From assembly GCA_030737875.1 (NCBI GenBank), contig CM060915.1:565362577-565426576 (forward strand): a stretch of DNA of 64,000 nt, given 5' to 3'. A model generated the notes under the pieces. That model was not told where the DNA came from, did not search any database, and saw only the letters and a list, made by a program, of their open reading frames with translations. Position numbers and translations under genes: made by a program. The stretch comes from Allium sativum. Taxonomy: Eukaryota; Streptophyta; Magnoliopsida; Asparagales; Amaryllidaceae. Below are positions 46,461 to 61,100 of the stretch, in pieces (the first letter of the stretch is position 1; every line of letters begins with the position of its first letter).

Positions 46461-47529
46461 AGAAGTTTTAATAATTTTTTAATCGAATTTTATATTTATT
46501 TTTAAGCCAACGCCGTTTTCATTCGTCCTCTAAAATCCCTGTGATCACATACGATACCCAAAAATCACGGAACTGGACATGCATCTTCAGTTTGACATTA
46601 CGGTCCCAACGAAACTGGTTTCGTCGAATTCCGACTCCGTATGCCCACACAGCGTATTTTTAACCGTCGAAAATCGATTGTTTTTCACATTAAAAATCCG
46701 TACGGCCACACACTGTCTCTAAAAATCACCAAACTTGGAATCTAACAATAATTTGACGCTGCGGATCCAACAAAATTAGTTTCGTTGAAATCCGACTTCG
46801 TTTGCAAAAGTGGCTATTTTTAAAGCCCTAAATATCCCCTTTAAATAAATAAATATATTTAAAAACATTTAAATTTAATATTTAAAAATAAATATTATCG
46901 TATATATTCACATACGATATACCACAGCTCTAAAATAATCATATCAGAGTTTATAACTCGATATTCAAATTCCAGTATTAATTCGATATCCAAATTATAT
47001 AGAAAATCCATTTATAACGTAAATAAAGTGTTGCAAAATATAAAGGAATTCCATAGCGACTATTTTAAAATTTGATTTGTACATAAAACAAAATCTACAC
47101 GACGAAATCTCGATTTTTCTCTTCCACTAGAAAAATATACTCCACCAGCTCCACGCGTTTCTTGTTTCACTGAAATCCGGCTTAAAACAGATTCTGTATA
47201 TTCGTTTAAAGTCTGAATCGCCAAATTACGAACTGCAGCGCCATTTCGAGCTCGATTATAATTATAATATAATTTATACGTTCAAACGGCGTTTATGAAT
47301 ATATTCGTCAATATAATTCCATATAAACTGATTTATATATTTTATATTGCCCATTCACACAATATTGTGAATTCCACTATTTCTGACTATTTCAGAAATA
47401 AATATATTATTCCCTTATTTAATTTAATTAAATATTCACTAAAATTCAATTCAACGACCCCTTAATTCTCTAAATCACTATAATTAAATAAATTAATTAT
47501 TCTGTTGCTGAAAAATGCGGGTGGTTACA

Positions 47530-49033
47530 TTCTTCCCCCCTTACAATAATTTCGTCCTCAAAATTGCTAAGGTAGAGAACAACCCTATTAACTAGTTTCG
47601 AACTATTTGTTTACTTCTTTAACTTCAGTTTCAACTGAATTTATTTATTTCAATTAAATTATTACTTCATTTCTATAAATGAAAATTTTCAAAACTCCTG
47701 AAAATTTTCTAACACCCGAAATTTCCAAAAAATTTCGCCAGCACCTCCTTTGTACCGGGAGCATCGGGAAAATCCCTAAACTGCCACACAGGCCTCTCCA
47801 ATCCAAAAGAAAATCAAACAGCCAAGCGGCTTGCCAATTCGGCTCATAAATCTCCAAACTCATATGAATATAAACGTGTACCTTTTTTGTCGGGCATCCA
47901 TCCTGCTATCAATTTATCATATACCACTATCATCCCAATCAAACTCCCAATCACTTTTATCTTCAGCACGACCATCCGCTTATAACCAAGCCAAATTTCA
48001 ATCAAACTTCAATTCCAGTCTCAATTCAAATTTCTTGCTCGACCATCCATTTCTTTCCCAGATTATCTCTAATCTAGTCCAATTCTACTTGATACCATTC
48101 TATTTCAATTTAACTCAATTTCCACTGAACTGCCTTCAATTCAATTTCAAATTTGCTTTCACAAATTTCTATTTAATTTGTGTTTATTTCAATAATCTGT
48201 ACCTGGGAGTTTCAAATAGCTTTGCCTTTTTAAAAAATCAAATATCCTTTTCTAGAACTTCAAAACAACTTGTTTTCTCAAAACAATTCAAAAACAAAAA
48301 TTTTGGTAGTAATCCGTCACTTACAACTCGAAAATGAATACCGATGATGTCCGGATCATCATCGGAATCTATTTTCCAGCTATCGAAGTAAGTTCAATAC
48401 TATATCATTTTCAAAATCATTTCTAAACGCTTTCATTTTGAAATTATTTCAAAATATCCCTTTCAAAGCCTGTAACAAATTTAAAATCTCCCAGGATTTT
48501 AAAATTCACATATATTTAACCAGATTCATTCTACACACTTCACATTTTCAGAGTTTTAATTTCATTTCTGATTTAAATTCAAATTTAATTCATCTGATTT
48601 CATATATTTCACTTATATGAATTCTATTTGGTTATTTATATAATCATTTCACATTTTATAATCTTATTCGATAATAATAACAACCAACACATCCAATATA
48701 TGATAATATTTCAAATAACTATACTTTGTTTATATCAAAATATAATTTGGGTAAAATTATTCCATTTACCCTCTTTCAAAACATACTGTGTCGGTCCATC
48801 GTATTCAAGCGTTTAGTAACCCCTATCGATACAGTGGATCAAACTGATCGACCAGAATTCATAAACAACTCAACCAATAAATCTCCACAATATAAAACCA
48901 TTTTATATCAAATAACAAGTACGTTCACTCGTATATATACACTCAAACTCAATCTAGGGCATTACTAACCCCATCTCTACTGAGTCACGCCACAGAGCCA
49001 AGGTAATCACTTAACCTTCAGCTCTGATACCAC
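47530..49033 (-). other. D2 interior (1.5 kb): PBS, non-coding core, polypurine tract
   Basis: PBS TGGTATCAGAGC on the minus strand at 49032-49021, one base from the 5' LTR. At the other end, AAGGGGGGAAGAA (47542-47530) is the polypurine tract, and 47548-47565 is the pre-PPT hairpin (AATTTTG/CGAAATT, loop AGGA, one G-T wobble in element sense). The module shared with C interiors lies at about 47690-47860. A 168-codon frame on the opposite strand (47831-48337) is low-complexity, matches nothing I recognise and is not kept in D1. Confidence 0.9.
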
Positions 49034-52000
49034 TGTAACGACCCGGATTTTCGGCGACTTTGGTTATCGACGTAAGCTCGACGTCGATAACCAAAACATC
49101 GAAAAATCCTGGTAATTAATGAAAGAAATTAGAGGGTGAGGATAGATAAGATAGAACTAATAGAATAGAAGAAGAAGAAGAAGAACACATCAACATCAGA
49201 GTAATACGAATCTCACAGCGGAACGAATAAAATATAATATACAACATAACTTGAAATCTAAAGCAGTATATGTATACAATACCATTATCAGAGCATAACA
49301 CTTACATCACAGCGGAAATAAACAATAGCTACATAAATCCTGAAGCCTCCTGCTCCAAGCTCTCCAAGTATATCTGTAAAATCCTGACTACTTGACTGCC
49401 CGTACAAATTTGGGCACCCAAGAGTTTAGGGAAAACAAAACAAAATAAACTCTGGGTCAGTCATGGGACTGGTGTGAGTAAACTCAAGTCATTTGGTTTA
49501 ACTTTCAAAATCCTTTTCAAAAGAAAAGATAATCGTAAGACCGATCCACACATAAACACGGACGGTTTTTATCTTATGATAACCCAAAACACTTGTGGAA
49601 ATCATATATTATCTGATATTATAATAATGTCTAATCACAAGTAATTAGCAATCTAGCGGAACGCTTGCATCTCACGCTCCACATATATAGTATATAATCG
49701 AAAACCGCGGGCGCTTATTGGAGATTGGATTCTAACTTGACAAGGTATGGGACCACCTTCCGAACGTGTATCTCTAGAGGCAAATACACTGGGTTCAACA
49801 AGAACATCTTGCAACCCGGCCCACACATGACCGACCACTCATTTCGCTTGAGTGTATCGAATGTATATCACCGACGGTTGGGATCAGCAACCGCCTCCCG
49901 AAATGGGACAGCATCGATAGATTTAAGAACAAAAGGAATTTCTCTAGATAGGTGATCATACACCCTACTTCGGAGAGACCGACTTAGCCATGCTGCCTGC
50001 CCGATTTTTGTCATTTCCCGGTTGATGAGGCTTGAGGTCATAACGTATCTTTTGACAGATCACACCTCCATTACTCTGAATGCCACATCGTCATACCCGC
50101 CAAATCACAAATTGATTTCACCAAAAATACCACGGGTATAAAGCTAAGAGAAACGAATTCCTCCGCCACCAAACGTAAGTACTTTTGAAGAGATCAACTT
50201 ACGCGATCCTTTGAATATACTCTGTCAGACATTCTTCCATATACGTTTGTCCTGGGACTGGACAAACCGAAGGCACTATTCTGTAAACAGGATAGCCCTT
50301 GCATAACTCCGTCTTCAATATATTCAGCATACTTGATTCGCAATGCTTATGCCAATACGGAGTGGTTCTCTGGATAATAATCCAACCGGTCTCTCCATAT
50401 TAACAACGTAAAATGGTCAAAACTTTGATAGTCGGTGCTTTAACTATCAAATGAAAACATGTCCGTGTGCAAACAACGATATTGTTTCCAAAAGGAAATT
50501 CTATCGGCCAAACATCATTCAACGTTTATCCCTTTTTAGTTCATTCATATATTCATTTCCCTTTTTCTGTTATTTAACATTTCTGATTTACTATATTTTA
50601 GAAAATATACGTTATTTATATTGGAAAACATTTCCATTATCTGTTCTCTATATTCAGAAACATTTTTGACTCTCATTTGGAAAACATTTCCAAATCTTCT
50701 TCATTTGGTTTTAAACAGATGTTCGAATAAACATCACTCTGCCAAATCTCCTTCATTTGGTTTCCACTTAAACACTTTTCACTATCGAACCTTAACCATT
50801 TCTTAGTTAAAAATGAAGCCAATCAAGTTGGGGTATAATTACCTCTCAGACCTTAACTGAACGACATTTCTAACTTCGAAATAGACAAAGTTCCTCTCTT
50901 TAAAACATTAACACTTCTTTACAACATTCTCAGATTCTATTTACGAGTCCGCTTCTCGTACAGTAATCACTCGATTATAACAATAGTGTTATAATTCCCT
51001 GCATCCGAAATATAATAACTTAAATTTTACTTTTACTTCCTAACTCGAATATATAACGAACTACTAATTATCGACAACTATTTGGTTAACTCTAGTCTAT
51101 AACTTTTATTCTATTAACTCTTACTGGATTAACTCTTATTCGGATAACTCAGGTTGATTAACTCATTTTGACCAACTTACTTGATTAGTTCAATTTGACT
51201 AACTTAACTTAAATAACTCGACTTATCTCTCTCAACTTAACAACTCGACTTAATTACTTCTATTAATTAACTAGTATTTGATTTAACACCATTCGCTCGA
51301 CTCTAGATCGCAGCGATCACAATGGTTACGCCTGATTCCCTCAGGAAACATCTGTCCGCCTTAGGCTATCTGCAGCCCTGCGAATTACGCTAGCAGTCGT
51401 GCTTACTGATAACTTATCTTAAATGACGACTTCTGTTTAACTCTATCTCGAATAACTAAATTCGAGCAAATCTAATTGAATAACTAATATTCAATCATCC
51501 CTTATTCGATTACTATATTTGGATAACTCTAGTTCGATTAGACTCTAATCGATTAACTCTAACTAATTGACTTTAATTGGTTAACTCTAACTAACTAACT
51601 CTAAATGTTTACTCCAACGGTTTAACTCTACGGTTTAACCCTAACGGTTTAATTCTAACAGTTCACTCTAACAGTTTAACTTTAACAGTTTAACTCTAAC
51701 GGTTGATCTCAATAAATTTATTCTATTGGATTAACTCTATTTGATCAACTCATTTCGAATAACTAATATTCAATAAACTTCCTTTCGAATAAACTGATAT
51801 TCGATAACTTTACCCCGAATAACTCTTATTCGATAAATTCTCCTTCGTCCTTATTCAGTTTGAAACATCTATGTGGAAATCGATTTTTACTTCTCTATAT
51901 AAGTCTTGACTTATATACTCTATTTATCCCAAAGATAAATAACTAAATTAATTTATAAAACTTTATTTATAATTTAACCTTCTCACTTTATCTGTTAAAA

Positions 52001-54766
52001 CAGATCTCTCTTAAATTCTCACTTTGAATTCATATTCTGTTTACCCGTGTGCGAAGCACGGGCCAAAATTCTCCCTAGTGTAAAATTCTCTTTTTTATAC
52101 CCTTCCTATCCATTTTCAAGTATTCCAATATTCTATTTATTTTCTAAATAAATAATTCCTTTTATAACTCAGTTTATTTCTCTAGATAAATATTTCCTTT
52201 TAGTCTATTTGTAAATGTTTTACAAATATTTTCTTTTCTATTTTATTTGTAAATGTTTTACAAACAATTCCCCTTCTCTATTTGTTTTACAAATATTTTT
52301 CCTTTATTGCTTTGATTTTATAAAATGATTTCTTTTTATAAAACCCTTTTTCCCTTTCATATATAAAATCTGCTGATTTTATATAAATAATCTCTTTTCA
52401 AAATATACTTTGATAATCTCCCTTTTTACTTTCTCGTATCACTTATGGTGTAAAAATATCAAATCAAACTGATCGGTCATCATCCAAACACACAGAATCA
52501 ATAACGGGAAATATAACACATCATATATCAAAATATATGAAAAGCGGTAAATAAATGTTGAGGAACCCAGTTGGATTCCTCCAACCTGTTTCCCTGCATC
52601 CACAGATGTCAGTCAACATAAATAACATGAGTATAAAATATTCTGATAAACAGAATCAATATTTCGATACGATTTATATATATCGTTATCGATAATTTCA
52701 ATCAACTGACTAGCAGTTCAAGCAAACAGCCAACACACAGCAATTCCACCAATATTTATCAATTCTAAAAATACTTTATAAAAATATAAAGCGTTCAGAG
52801 TTAGTGAGATTTACTCACATTGGTCGGTGATCGTTAAATAACGATTATCGGTCTCTGATTTGGTTCAGGCATTTAATTTCACCGTAAATCCAAACGGGCT
52901 CCAATTCACTTGCGGTCTGCTTCATTATGGAGCTCTCGTCCATACGGTCCCAACGGATCTGACCGTTCGTTAATCTGATTTAGTATGACAAAGATATTTA
53001 GTTTACAAATTTGTATGCGTTATAAAAACTAAAATATATATATATCTATATTTGATTTGGCCCAAACCTTAATTACCCGGCCCAACAGAAAAAAAATCCG
53101 CACCACTACCTCATCTTCCCCAAACTTCGATCGTGACTTTCATCCACCATTCACAGCCAAAACAAGATCTTTAATCCATCCTTTCTCCTTCTCCAATGGT
53201 TTTAAATTCAAATAAAAATCACCATAAATCCCCTCTTTCCTCCCTATTCCTCTCTATACCATCAACACCCCGTTCGATGTTCTCCCTGCATTTCCGTCGC
53301 ACAACCCAGAGGGGTTGCTGTAGCAACTCGCGACAGGAAATCTCACCAAAACCCACAATAAAATCACACAATCCTCCAATCTTCACCAGAAATCCAAATA
53401 TACCACTAAGAACTGCAATCGATGCTTGAATCTGCCCCTACGATGAACCCTAATATCACGGTTCAGACATGGATACCCGAAAACGAAAGTCAAACTCAGG
53501 ATTAAGCATATAGAATGGAAGAGAAGCTCAAGAGGAATTCGAATACACTAGTCATGGAATTTATAGATTTTACTTTGAATTGATTTGGATTTTTGAAATC
53601 GATTTTCCACTGTTCGAATTTTTTCTTGGGTGACGGCGCATTTTTGACCCGCGAGAAGAGGTTATTAGGGTTAAGGGTTGAATGAGGTATTATATAGAGA
53701 AGTTTTAATAATTTTTTAATCGAATTTTATATTTATTTTTAAGCCAACGCCGTTTTCATTCGTCCTCTAAAATCCCTGTGATCACATACGATACCCAAAA
53801 ATCACGGAACTAGACATGCATCTTCAGTTTGACATTACGGTCCCAACGAAACTGGTTTCGTCGAATTCCGACTCCGTATGCCCACACAGCGTATTTTTAA
53901 CCGTCGAAAATCGATTGTTTTTCACATTAAAAATCCGTACGGCCACACACTGTCTCTAAAAATCACCAAACTTGGAATCTAACAATAATTTGACGCTGCG
54001 GATCCAACAAAATAAGTTTCGTTGAAATCCGACTTCGTTTGCAAAAGTGGCTATTTTTAAAGCCCTAAATAGCCCCTTTAAATAAATAAATATATTTAAA
54101 AACATTTAAATTTAATATTTAAAAATAAATATTATCGTATATATTCACATACGATATACCACAGCTCTAAAATAATCATATCAGAGTTTATAACTCGATA
54201 TTCAAATTCCAGTATTAATTCGATATCCAAATTATATAGAAAATCCATTTATAACGTAAATAAAGTGTTGCAAAATATAAAGGAATTCCATAGCGACTAT
54301 TTTAAAATTTGATTTGGACATAAAACAAAATCTACACGACGAAATCTCGATTTTTCTCTTCCACTAGAAAAATATACTCCACCAGCTCCACGCGTTTCTT
54401 GTTTCACTGAAATCCGGCTTAAAACGGATTCTGTATATTCGTTTAAAGTCTGAATCGCCAAATTACGAACTGCAGCGCCATTTCGAGCTCGATTATAATT
54501 ATAATATAATTTATACGTTCAAACGGCGTTTATGAATATATTGGTCAATATAATTCCATATAAACTGATTTATATATTTTATATTGCCCATTCACACAAT
54601 ATTGTGAATTCCACTATTTCTGACTATTTCAGAAATAAATATATTATTCCCTTATTTAATTTAATTAAATATTCACTAAAATTCAATTCAACGACCCCTT
54701 AATTCTCTAAATCACTATAATTAAATAAATTAATTATTTTGTTGCTGAAAAATGCGGGTCGTTACA
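49034..54766 (-). repeat. 5' LTR of D2 (5733 bp)
   Basis: Near-identical copy of 41801-47529. Island at 51293-51410, Helitron-like end 52044-52078, TATA 53688-53697, CAGTC hairpin 49458-49471, terminal hairpin 49060-49094. Length differs mainly by one extra GAA unit near 49170. Confidence 0.96.
52044..52078 (+). mobile_element. Helitron-like 3' terminus, second copy in D2 right LTR
   Basis: Same hairpin CCCGTG/CACGGG, 12-nt spacer and CTAG (52075-52078) plus T as in the left LTR, with one spacer substitution. Confidence 0.55.
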
Positions 54767-54771
54767 TAAAT

Positions 54772-55145
54772 ACTGGCGATGGTGCCCTGTCACCAGAATT
54801 ATCCCTGGGCAACTAGAGTGTGATTCTATAACTATCCAGTACATTAAAACTTCGAATACACGTTTGCAAGGCGTATATGCAAAATCTTTATATATTGGAT
54901 TGTCCAAATTAATTTAAAATAAATATTCAAATACATATACAACGATTTAAATTTCAAAACAAAAATTGCTTTCATTTTTATTTTTAAAAACAACACTCCT
55001 CACACTTGTTCTAGGAAACTACTAATCCCATCTCTAACGAGTCATTCCCATTGGATATTACTAATCCAATTTCTAATTAATTCTTTTGTTCGGTTCTAAC
55101 GTGACTTGTTCTCCGAGCTCTGTAAACCAAAGTTCTGATACCAAC
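54772..55145 (-). other. C2 interior, 5' part, with primer-binding site
   Basis: Continues the interior broken by D2. On the minus strand TGGTATCAGAAC (55143-55132) is the tRNA-iMet primer site with one mismatch (AAC for AGC), two bases from the LTR. The remainder matches C1 interior near 20721-20900 and has no gene. Confidence 0.85.
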
Positions 55146-58100
55146 TGTAACAACCCGTAACTTCCCCGTGAAGGAAAGAGCAGATACTTTGAGAACAACA
55201 CACAAAAGAACGCAGACAGAAGAACATTTCATTGTTTGTTACAACAATTCCATCAGATTACAAGGATATACAGAGTATAGACAAATAATATACATCAGAA
55301 AAATATCAGAGATTACAACACATTACATAGCAGCGGAAAATAATACAAAACACAACTGAAGGAGATATACGGATACAGAGCTTTCCGGATATCATTCCAG
55401 CTGTAAACCAGATTCCTATGAATACAAATTTGCAAAACTAAAACTACTAGCTGCCCGTGTCAAAATAAGGGCACCAAAAGTTTAGGTTAAAACAATAAAC
55501 TCCAGGTCAATCATGGGACTGGTGTGAGAAATAAAACAGTTATTAATCTTTATTTTAAAGTTAGGTACATCAAGGGACCACGCCGTATAACACGGAACGG
55601 GTTTCCTCCCAAGAATACCAGTGCATAAAACAACAGCGCAATGCTAAATAAAGAACAATGAAGCTATTATAAGACCCAGGTCCCATCACACAATGCAACA
55701 CAAGCCGGAGGATAGAGTTTTACCTTATAATAGCCTAAGAATGCTTGATACGCTAAATTTCATCTTTTATTATTGTTATAAGTGAAGAAATAAATTTCAA
55801 TCATAAATATCAATCATAGACGGCATGGGTACCATTTATCATGTCGCCATACTAGGCTCTACAATCAAAACCGCAAAGTCACGTATTGGAAGTAGGATTT
55901 CCATCTATGAACCGAGGCAAAAGATAGTCCTCACTGATTTGAGACTCTCTAGCCCGAGCCTCAGGACCCAGACACAGGTGAGCCCTTGGATCGTCAGGGC
56001 CGGTCCACCGATGTAGATTAAAATGCCTGAACACTGCGTTTCCCCACTCTTTGGGGCGTAAATGAGCCAACGAATGACTCCATCGGCTTCACATAGTCAC
56101 CAATATATCCGAGGCGCCTCGCAACAGCAACAACCACATAAGTCAAACTCATCAGGGCATGTAAAACCACTGACGCCACTTCTATCTAGAAGGAAACGCA
56201 TGCCCTCCCTGATGTCCTCTCCCGTTTCTGGTTCACAACCGGGGTGCGAGGCTCGCGAATCAACGCTACACAAAGCTATGCCACACAGGCCGTGCTTTGA
56301 TCATTAACCACAAGACTTTGCTTTTCAACAAAAGCCTTGATCATTTGCCACTTAGGCTTGCCACACAGGCAATTCACTCCATGCGATTGATATCCACCAA
56401 TATATAACCTCTAAGCTTGTACGTCTCAGAGAAGGGCGTTAAGCACGAGAATAAATTCTCCGCCGCCAAACTGATATATATTTAATAGAAATCAATCACA
56501 CAGAATGAAATCCAATGTCAGACACACGGTCCATTTACAAGTTCGTTCTGCGTCTGAACGAAACCGGAGGCACCTAGTACCCCGCATATCCATCAATCTC
56601 CAAGTACGTCTGGACGATCACTAACTGATTCCCTCCTCTTGGGTGTACGGCCCAATCAAGATCATCAATAATTATCCAAATGACGTGAAGACCTCCGGTC
56701 TTCGACCACCGTCTTCATCTTCGACTTATCGTCGTATCAGTTATTCAGAATGGGATAAACCCGGTCTTTCCAAATAACTCGCGTATATAATAAACAAGTG
56801 TTACATAAACACAACATACGCCTCATTCCAATTCATCAGTCACTAACCGTAAATTAGTAAGGGAATAATCCCCCTAATATTATCCCCGAAGGCCGAAACC
56901 AACATCAGATCAATACCCAGGAAACCATTCATCTTAACTAATCTTCAGTTAGTTGCTAAACTTCACATTCTTAGGGATAGGTTCCCATTAATTTTATCAA
57001 AGATAAATTCCTCAAATTTATTCTTTAATCTTCTTTTGAATATCGATTCAACTAGTCGGGATTAACGATCCTTACCGAAGTAATCCTTTGTTTTAATTTC
57101 CCAATCCCAACCTATTCATCCCATGAAGTAAAACTGGTCATACTTCATATCTAACACCACGGTGTTATCGGTAAATTCAATTACCATTTCACGTTTAAAT
57201 CTAATTAAAGATTTAGCTATATTTTGGAGCAAAACTGGCGATACTCCATTCTCGATCATTTCAATCTAATTAAAGATTCATTAAAACTCCACTTGGTTTT
57301 AATCTTTAACTAGGTTAAAGAACCAATGTCATTTAAAACACGGTTCACGATAAACCCACATCACATTCCATTCTATTAGTCTCTAACCGTAAATTAGTAA
57401 GAGAACAGTTCCCTAAATATTAACCCCGAAGGCCGAAACCAACATACGTTTAATACCCAAGAAACCATTCAACTTATCTAATCTCCAGTTAGTTTCTGAT
57501 TTTCTTAACTCAGTTGGGTCTAAGAACAGCATTATTGAAGATACCGTTCAAGACAACCCAAAATCACATTCCATTAATTATCGGGTTAAAGAACAAGTGT
57601 TATTTAAAACACCGTTCACGATAAACCCAAAAATCAATTCAAATTCAATTCCAATTAAATACCATTTAATTGGTACACTTCATTAAATCTAAATAAAAAG
57701 AATTAATCTCTTTCTCAATTGGGTTTAAGAATAGTGTTAATGAAGACATCATTCACGACAAACCCAAATCACATTTGATATTAAATACAAGGCTCTGAAC
57801 AGAAAATATATCGGCTTATATTCAATATCAAATTCTACGACCAACAAAATATCGTATTGGAAATAACGATATAAATATATCTTTCAAATTCCCATAACAA
57901 TATTTATATCATCACGAAATCCAACATTGAAATATTCCAAAGACAATTTCGATTTAAATCCATTCCAATTCAATTATTGGAAATTCTGGTTATTTTCAAA
58001 ACCATTTCAAATACAATTTATTTATTTCAAAACCAAATTGATTTTAATTCTAGTTCAAAACTAGTTCATTTCGATAAAAATCTATTTTTATCTTTTCAAA

Positions 58101-61100
58101 TATGGAGTGTTTCATCCCAATTCTTCACAAATAATTTCTTATGATTTTACACAAATTATTACTATTTTTAATAATTTTATCAAGGCCCGTACAGTCGATT
58201 TCCCTCAACGGCCATCGAACTGCACTTACAGCGACCTTTTCCAAATTTGATTTGGATATAATTCCAAATCCAACCGTTAGATTTCAAATCTCCAATATTC
58301 GTAGGAAATCTCTTTTCGATACGAACCCAACGGTTCCTGTTTTAGGAGAATCCGACAGTCGGATCTCCCGCAAAGTCCATTCGAAGTCAATGGTCGAAAT
58401 TCGCGAACTGCCGCGGCGCGGCGTGTTCTATTCAGGCCATTATATATATATAATATATATATATATATATTATATATATTTCGTCGATTTCCTTTCAAAA
58501 CGTATTTTATAAATCATTTAAATTCGTTTAAATTCGTTTTCAAAACGATTTTAACTTCCTTTTCAAATTTAAATCAAAATCGAATTTTTTCAATATAAAT
58601 TCGTTCTAATTTCATTTCAAATCGATTTCGAATTCAATTTCAATTTAATTCGAATTTCAATTCTTTTCAATTTAATTCGAATTTCAAATCTATTCAATTT
58701 AATTCGAATTTTGAAATCACTTTCAATATTCATTGAAAAATGAATAAAATCGATATAAATATCATTCACGTTAAAATGGCGTCAATCTAATCAACACGGC
58801 TTCTATTCAACACATGAATGTTTATTCTATTCAACACATGAATATTTTTCAATTCAACACATGAATTTATTTTCTATATTGGAATGAGGCCCAATCAATT
58901 ACCATATAATGTTAATTATATGGATTTTCTACAACACATGCATATCATAACAACGATAAATAATCAACAATCATCCAGAGTGCACCACACAACTGCATAA
59001 GCATTAAATATAAATAATTAACGCTTACACAGTCTGTTAATCAATCGATCGACATACAACTAATTATTGGGATTAGTGTATGTCATATATCATCCCAACA
59101 CCCGTGTGGGGTTTCAATCCACAAACACGGAATATTATTTGTGCTGTTGGGCGACGTGTAAAATTTATCGTCCCAATCAATTTCAGTCAAATCAGTGTAT
59201 ATAAACAAATCATTCGATTTGTTTATAAATATTTATTTTATATACACGTTAAAAATTATATTTTTAACTATAAAATATTTTCCACTATAAAGTATTTTAT
59301 TTCATTCACCATCACACAATCAAATTTCACAACACAGCAATCAAACAAACAAGTCATCCATGGTCTACGGACGACGGGTGTCGGGTGCTACTAAACACCG
59401 TCTGCATCCAAGTATATATTTCAAACTAGAAATAAAAATAAAAGTGAGGAGTTCTCACCGACTAGCTAAACCAAACGCCACGACTCTTCATATGAAGGAA
59501 ATCTTCGCCGTTCTCGCCTCTTGTCAATTTCGTTGCCCGTATTCACTACATATATAAAATCCACATTTTTATAATCACTCTATATGGATAAAAAATCACA
59601 TTTTTATACCGCTACTCTATAGATAAAAATTCTACTTTTACACCACTACTATATAGATAAAAATTCTATTTTTACCAAGCTATTCTCTATATAAAAATTA
59701 TATTTTTATATCTACTTCTAATATAAAGATCGAATTTTTATATCATCGCTATAAAAATCACATTTTTATTTCAATATATATATAACAAAAATCAGATTTT
59801 TATTTCGTTACACATATAAAGATCAAATTTTTACTATCTATATAATAAAAAACAGTACTTTTATTATCTCTATAATATAAAAATCATATTTTTATTCTTT
59901 CTATAATATAAAAATCATATTTTTACTATGCTATGGTATAAATAAAAATCATACCTTTACATAACTAACAATCTAATCTTGTCATAAATAAAAATTTCAT
60001 CTTGTCATTTAAAACTACTTCTATATAAAAGAATATATTTTTCTTCTAAACACATTTATAATATATATAAACTGAAAAGTAAATAAATGGAAATAAATAA
60101 AAATTAATTAACTAACTAAAAAAAACTTACTGTTAATTGCTTTATGTCTGGAACCGTTAACCCTAAATTGCACCGCCTTCTTCACCGATCCGCGAGCCAC
60201 CAGAGGACCACCAGGAGTCGAACGGCCCTATTCTTCGACGGAGGAAGGTGTGCGCGACTTCAGGCGTGAGGCGGGGGACACGGCTAGGATGTGGTGGCGG
60301 TCTCAGGAAAGGGGGCGACGTGGGTTTACGTTCTAGAGGGAGGATGAGGGGCTAATGTCGGTGAACTGGAGAAGAGGGGGTGCGAGGCGGCTGACTGGGG
60401 GTGGCCCGCCGTAGGCGGCGACGCGCGAGAGAGGGGGGCGATTTAGGGTTGATGGGGTTTGAGGAAGAGGGAGGCGCGGTTTTAATCTGAGACGGGGGGC
60501 TCATTTTTCTGGGTTAGGTTTAGAAGGGAGGTAAACGAGAGGGTATATATAATATAATATATATTTAATTCTTTTAAATTTCCTAAAAGCCACTTTTTAT
60601 TTTCAACTCAAAATCGAACCCACCGACTGTCGTCCCCAGCTAATTACCCTCATTCCGAACACAATGGGATAGGTACCGCAGGCTGATTCGACTGTTTCGA
60701 TCAATTTTCGTCAAAATCAAAATATAAATCTATATATTGAATTTGAACGCACATTTCAATTTACCAGGGCCACATACTAACTAGAAAAATTCCAGAAAAA
60801 GTATTTCTAGCTTCGTATTGACGATACGGTTCTAACAAAACTAATTTCATCGAATTCTGAGACCGTTTGAAAAATGGCCATTTTCCAATCGATTAAAATC
60901 AATTGAAACTGGTCAAACGCGTTTTCCTTTGCCACGCCCACATATTGATTCGAAAAATTATGAATTTTGGAATCTAGCAATAATTAGACATCACGGATCC
61001 AACAAAAGTGGTTTCGTCGAAAACCAAGGTCGTTTGCAAAATTCCCATTTTTAAGGGCCAGAATTCAATAGCGACTATTCTGAATTTTCAACTGGACAAA

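Larger units (their letters stand above)
41801..47529 (-). repeat. 3' LTR of D2 (5729 bp)
   Basis: On the minus strand runs from TGTAACCACCCGCATTTTTC (47529) to CCGGGTCGTTACA (41801). TATA at 46460-46451; structured island 44056-44170; palindrome array 43850-44600; Helitron-like end 44807-44841; stem ATCGTAAG/CTTACGAT (42295/42336); CAGTC hairpin 42221-42234; 14-bp terminal hairpin 41827-41861. Confidence 0.96.
41801..54766 (-). mobile_element. D2: complete non-coding LTR element (LARD-like), 12.97 kb
   Basis: Two LTRs of 5729 bp (41801-47529) and 5733 bp (49034-54766) flank an interior of only 1504 bp. The 5-bp target duplication TAAAT lies at 41796-41800 and 54767-54771. Minus orientation follows from the primer-binding site beside the right LTR and the polypurine tract beside the left. 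LTRs differ at roughly 0.7% of sites in the stretch compared by eye plus a 3-bp microsatellite change, so insertion is young. No gag or pol; this matches the large retrotransposon derivative (LARD) class, with unusually long LTRs relative to the interior. Confidence 0.97.

Noticed and set aside
47831..48337. 168-codon plus-strand frame in the D2 interior
   Set aside because: Low-complexity, Ser/Asn/Phe/Leu-rich, antisense to the element and not kept in the D1 interior.
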